Origin: Merdivicinus sp050943495
GTDB taxonomy: Bacteria; Bacillota; Clostridia; Oscillospirales; Ruminococcaceae
Assembly (NCBI GenBank): GCA_050943495.1
Contig: JBMNPH010000014.1
Coordinates: 1-53,556 of the forward strand
Direction: 5' to 3'
DNA: 53,556 nt
Shown here: positions 50,951 through 53,556 of the stretch, one piece after another
How the letters are laid out: each line of letters opens with the position of its first letter
How positions within the stretch are numbered: position 1 is the stretch's first letter
The notes under the pieces: generated by a model
Told to the model about the DNA's origin: nothing
Seen by the model: only the letters and a program-made list of their open reading frames with translations
Databases searched by the model: none
Position numbers and translations under genes: made by a program

Positions 50951-52300
50951 ATGGATCCCAATCAAAAAAGTCGTATGTTTACCGGGCCAGCTTTAAAAAA
51001 ATTGATCGTTCCGTTGGTGATCGAACAAATATTGGCGGTATTAGTGGGGATGGCGGATGTTGTCATGGTCTCCTCGGCGGGAGAAGCGGCTGTATCCGGC
51101 GTTTCTCTGGTGGATATGATTAATGTGCTGCTGATCAATATTTTTTCTGCTCTTGCGACAGGCGGTGCTGTCGTATCCGCTCAATTTTTGGGAGCCGGCA
51201 GGCAGGATAAAGCTTGCGATGCTGCTAATCAGCTGATGAGTATTACCATTCTGATTTCCGCGGGCATTATGGGCATTGTCCTTCTTCTGCAGAAGCCCAT
51301 TCTGCGATTATTTTTTGGCTCAATCAGTGACGATGTTATGAGCAGTGCTTTAACTTACCTGCAAATTTCTGCTTTATCCTACCCATTTCTGGCATGCTAT
51401 AATTCCGGCGCTGCGTTATTCCGTTCCATGAACAACTCGAAGGTAACGATGATCGTTTCAGCCGGAATGAATGTTATCAATATCGTAGGAAACGCTATTT
51501 GTATTTATGGATTGGATATGAAGGTTGCCGGCGTTGCGATCCCCTCACTGATTTCACGGGCAGTTGCAGCAATTGTGATATTCTGGCTGCTGAGCAGTCC
51601 AACTCATGTTATCCATGTCCGTTTGCGTCAAACCCTGCGGCTCAACTGGGAGATAACCAAACGAATCCTATATATCGGAATTCCCAGCGCACTGGAAAAC
51701 AGTATGTTTCAGTTAGGACGAGTTCTCGTCGTTTCCATAATTTCCGGATTCGGAACTGTTCAGATAGCTGCAAATGCCGTGGCAAATAACTTGGATTCCT
51801 TAGGCTGTATCCCTGGGCAGGCCCTCAATCTCGCCATTATTACGGTAGTCGGACAATGTGTGGGAGCACATGATTATGAACAGGCCACCTATTATACCAA
51901 GAAATTACTCAAGATCACGTATTTGGTGATGGGAATTGTATGCGCAGGGGTCATTGCCACGATGCCGCTTCTCTTTAAACTGTATAATCTTTCCGAGGAA
52001 ACAATGCAGCTGGCGGCAATTTTGGTTGTTATCCATGATGGATGCGCCATCTTGTTTTGGCCTGCATCTTTTACGATGCCAAATGCGCTGCGTGCCGCCA
52101 ACGATGTCCGCTTTACTATGGTGAACTCCATCTTTTCTATGTGGTTTTTCCGCATTTTGGGAAGCTGTATCTTGGGAAGTATGTTGGGAATGGGCGCAAT
52201 CGGCGTCTGGATTGCGATGGTTTTGGACTGGATTTATCGTTCCATTGTATTTTTCCTGCGATTCCGAAATGGAAAATGGAAAAATTTCGCCCGAATTTAA
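50951..52300 (+). CDS. MATE family efflux transporter
   Basis: A 449-residue, twelve-helix exporter of the MATE family (NorM/DinF-like). The N-terminus FTGPALKKLIVPLVIEQILA and ADVVMVSSAGEAAVSGVSLV (TM1-TM2), then ATGGAVVSAQFLGAGRQDKA and the mirrored second half (IGIPSALENSMFQLGRVLVV, NAVANNLDSLGCIPGQALNL) show an intact two-lobe protein. It exports cationic drugs or metabolites using Na+ or H+. The start is ATG 50951 (MDPNQKSRMFTG), with GAAGAAGG upstream; the longer frame begins before the promoter. Unlike the left-end MATE copy it is complete. Confidence 0.92.
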   Translation: MDPNQKSRMFTGPALKKLIVPLVIEQILAVLVGMADVVMVSSAGEAAVSGVSLVDMINVLLINIFSALATGGAVVSAQFLGAGRQDKACDAANQLMSITILISAGIMGIVLLLQKPILRLFFGSISDDVMSSALTYLQISALSYPFLACYNSGAALFRSMNNSKVTMIVSAGMNVINIVGNAICIYGLDMKVAGVAIPSLISRAVAAIVIFWLLSSPTHVIHVRLRQTLRLNWEITKRILYIGIPSALENSMFQLGRVLVVSIISGFGTVQIAANAVANNLDSLGCIPGQALNLAIITVVGQCVGAHDYEQATYYTKKLLKITYLVMGIVCAGVIATMPLLFKLYNLSEETMQLAAILVVIHDGCAILFWPASFTMPNALRAANDVRFTMVNSIFSMWFFRILGSCILGSMLGMGAIGVWIAMVLDWIYRSIVFFLRFRNGKWKNFARI

Positions 52301-52541
52301 TTTCGTAAAAAACTGTATTTGATTTTAAATTGCTGAAGGGCATTAAAGGTAATGCTATTTAAAATATTAACATTTCGCACGTTGTGGCATTCAAAACAAC
52401 AATAATTTTAACGATTTGGTTTCCAAATGATACATGAATTTCCTATGAAGATATAAAACGGTACCAGATATAATAAAATATTATACTGTACTAAAACAAT
52501 CATTAAAAACCTCTGTAATTTATTATTCAGTGAGGTAGATC

Positions 52542-53540
52542 ATGAACATTAACAGTAATTTTAGAGGGAATATATATGTTGTGCAAAACGGTAAGATACT
52601 AATAGAACATATATCCGGACTGGCTGACTTGGCAAATGAAATACCAAATACAATTGAAACAAAATTTGCTAGTGCATCAGCAGGAAAGGTGTTTGTTGCG
52701 GTAGCTATCTTACAATTAATCGAGCAAGGAAAACTGAACTTTGAGGATACATTAGGAAAACTCCTTGATATTGATTTATATAATATAGATGTTGATGTGA
52801 CAGTAGAACAATTATTAAATCATACTTCAGGGGTACCAGATTATTTTGATGAAAGTATTATGGACGAATATGAGGATTTATGGGTTGAGTATCCTAATTA
52901 CAAGATTAGACATAATAATGATCTGTTACCTTTATTCATAGATAAGCCTATGATGTATCCGAAAGGTGAAAAATTCCAATACAACAATTCAGGTTATGTG
53001 TTACTGGCAACGATAATTGAAAAGGTAACGGGAATGTATTTTGATAAGTATCTGCAAACAAATATTTTTGATGTATGCAATATGAATGGAACGGGTTACT
53101 ATGAGCTGGATAGATTACCTCCAAAATGTGCAAATAATTATATTTATTGTTCTGATACAAATGACTTCCGTACAAATATCTTTTCTGTTGATGCAAAAGG
53201 AACGGGAGCAGGAGGAGCTTTTATAACAGTAAAAGATATCGTCAATTTTTGGACGAACTTATTAACTGAAAAACTTATTTCAAAAGATCTTTTATTAAGA
53301 ATGTTTACTAAGCAAAGTGGAGATGGAATGGACGCTGAAGAAGGCTACTATGGCTATGGCGTATGGATTATTGACAATCCATGTGGTAAAGATTTAGTAT
53401 ATTTTCAGGGATGTGACCCGGGTGTAAGTTTCATTTCTGAATATAATCCTAATAATAACATGATTTCTGTTTTAGTGAGTAATTATGGAGATAATGTATG
53501 GAAAGAAATGCGAAGAATTAGAGAAAATCTTTATAAGTAG
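52542..53540 (+). CDS. Serine hydrolase of the beta-lactamase/penicillin-binding-like family
   Basis: A 332-residue protein of the class C beta-lactamase/DD-peptidase fold. The nucleophile motif is Ser46-x-x-Lys49 in ASASAGKVF; the Tyr motif is YNNSGYVLL; TVEQLLNHTSGVPDY is the typical LLxHTSGL block; GTGAGGAFITVKDIVNF follows. There is no signal peptide, so it may be cytosolic, or begin further upstream with a lost leader. Substrates in this family include peptides, esters and lactams; none can be assigned. GAGGT lies nine bases upstream of the ATG. The gene and its 240-base upstream gap (no feature seen there) are strongly AT-rich compared with the neighbours, which suggests recent transfer. 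Confidence 0.82.
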   Translation: MNINSNFRGNIYVVQNGKILIEHISGLADLANEIPNTIETKFASASAGKVFVAVAILQLIEQGKLNFEDTLGKLLDIDLYNIDVDVTVEQLLNHTSGVPDYFDESIMDEYEDLWVEYPNYKIRHNNDLLPLFIDKPMMYPKGEKFQYNNSGYVLLATIIEKVTGMYFDKYLQTNIFDVCNMNGTGYYELDRLPPKCANNYIYCSDTNDFRTNIFSVDAKGTGAGGAFITVKDIVNFWTNLLTEKLISKDLLLRMFTKQSGDGMDAEEGYYGYGVWIIDNPCGKDLVYFQGCDPGVSFISEYNPNNNMISVLVSNYGDNVWKEMRRIRENLYK

Positions 53541-53556
53541 TTTTATGATATCTAGT

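Overview
The window looks like a chromosomal segment of a low-to-mid GC anaerobic Clostridia member, most plausibly an Oscillospirales/Ruminococcaceae-type gut bacterium. The reasons are consensus sigma-A promoters (TTGACA-17-TATAAT) with AGGAGG-type ribosome sites, CCA-encoding tRNA genes, Firmicutes-type gene pairs (cysteine desulfurase-thiI, lrgA-lrgB, rpsO-pnp), a class B sortase, a SpoIID-domain protein, Lpl-type sugar ABC transporters and PaaK paired with an ACT protein. The genus is inferred from gene content only.

Left end (1-1.9 kb): AT-rich and damaged. A glycosyltransferase tail (minus) abuts a MATE exporter lacking its N-terminus (plus), followed by a fragment of an integrative-element HTH gene. 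1.9-9.1 kb: an orphan oligopeptide-binding lipoprotein, then minus-strand metabolic genes (malic enzyme with a TSCPD protein, a Nudix hydrolase, an ACT protein with phenylacetate-CoA ligase, a HAD protein, and a split TauE/SafE transporter). 9.2-18.8 kb: thioredoxin, an NSS amino-acid transporter, a P-loop kinase, an ABC-F ATPase, pnp, rpsO, and a URO-D-like protein divergent from an AraC regulator. 18.8-20 kb: tRNA-Arg and a RadC-like protein.

20.1-27.0 kb: a tightly packed plus-strand run of cysteine desulfurase, thiI, lrgA, lrgB, a class B sortase with a CinA-like cytoplasmic N-terminal domain, a membrane-anchored Ser/Pro-rich protein, and a SpoIID-domain protein with seven SSKPES repeats. 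This is the most unusual neighbourhood here: the sortase-led part appears to be an uncharacterised cell-envelope module. 27.1-33.2 kb: tRNA-Thr, a membrane-anchored protein combining DUF4430 with terpenoid-cyclase-type repeats (the two folds of transcobalamin), glycerol-1-phosphate dehydrogenase, an ApgM-like mutase, a YitT protein, a small protein and tRNA-Pro.

33.3-45.6 kb: a Gram-positive polysaccharide-utilisation locus. A membrane AraC sensor is divergent from two LplB/LplC-type permeases, a sugar-binding lipoprotein, a GH2 beta-galactosidase-like enzyme and a very large GH106-like enzyme of visibly higher GC. 45.8-49.7 kb: a second carbohydrate cassette of two medium-chain dehydrogenases flanking a sugar isomerase/epimerase, with a divergent AraC regulator. 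49.8-53.5 kb: a collagen-like surface protein, tRNA-Leu, an intact MATE exporter, and an AT-rich serine hydrolase near the right edge.
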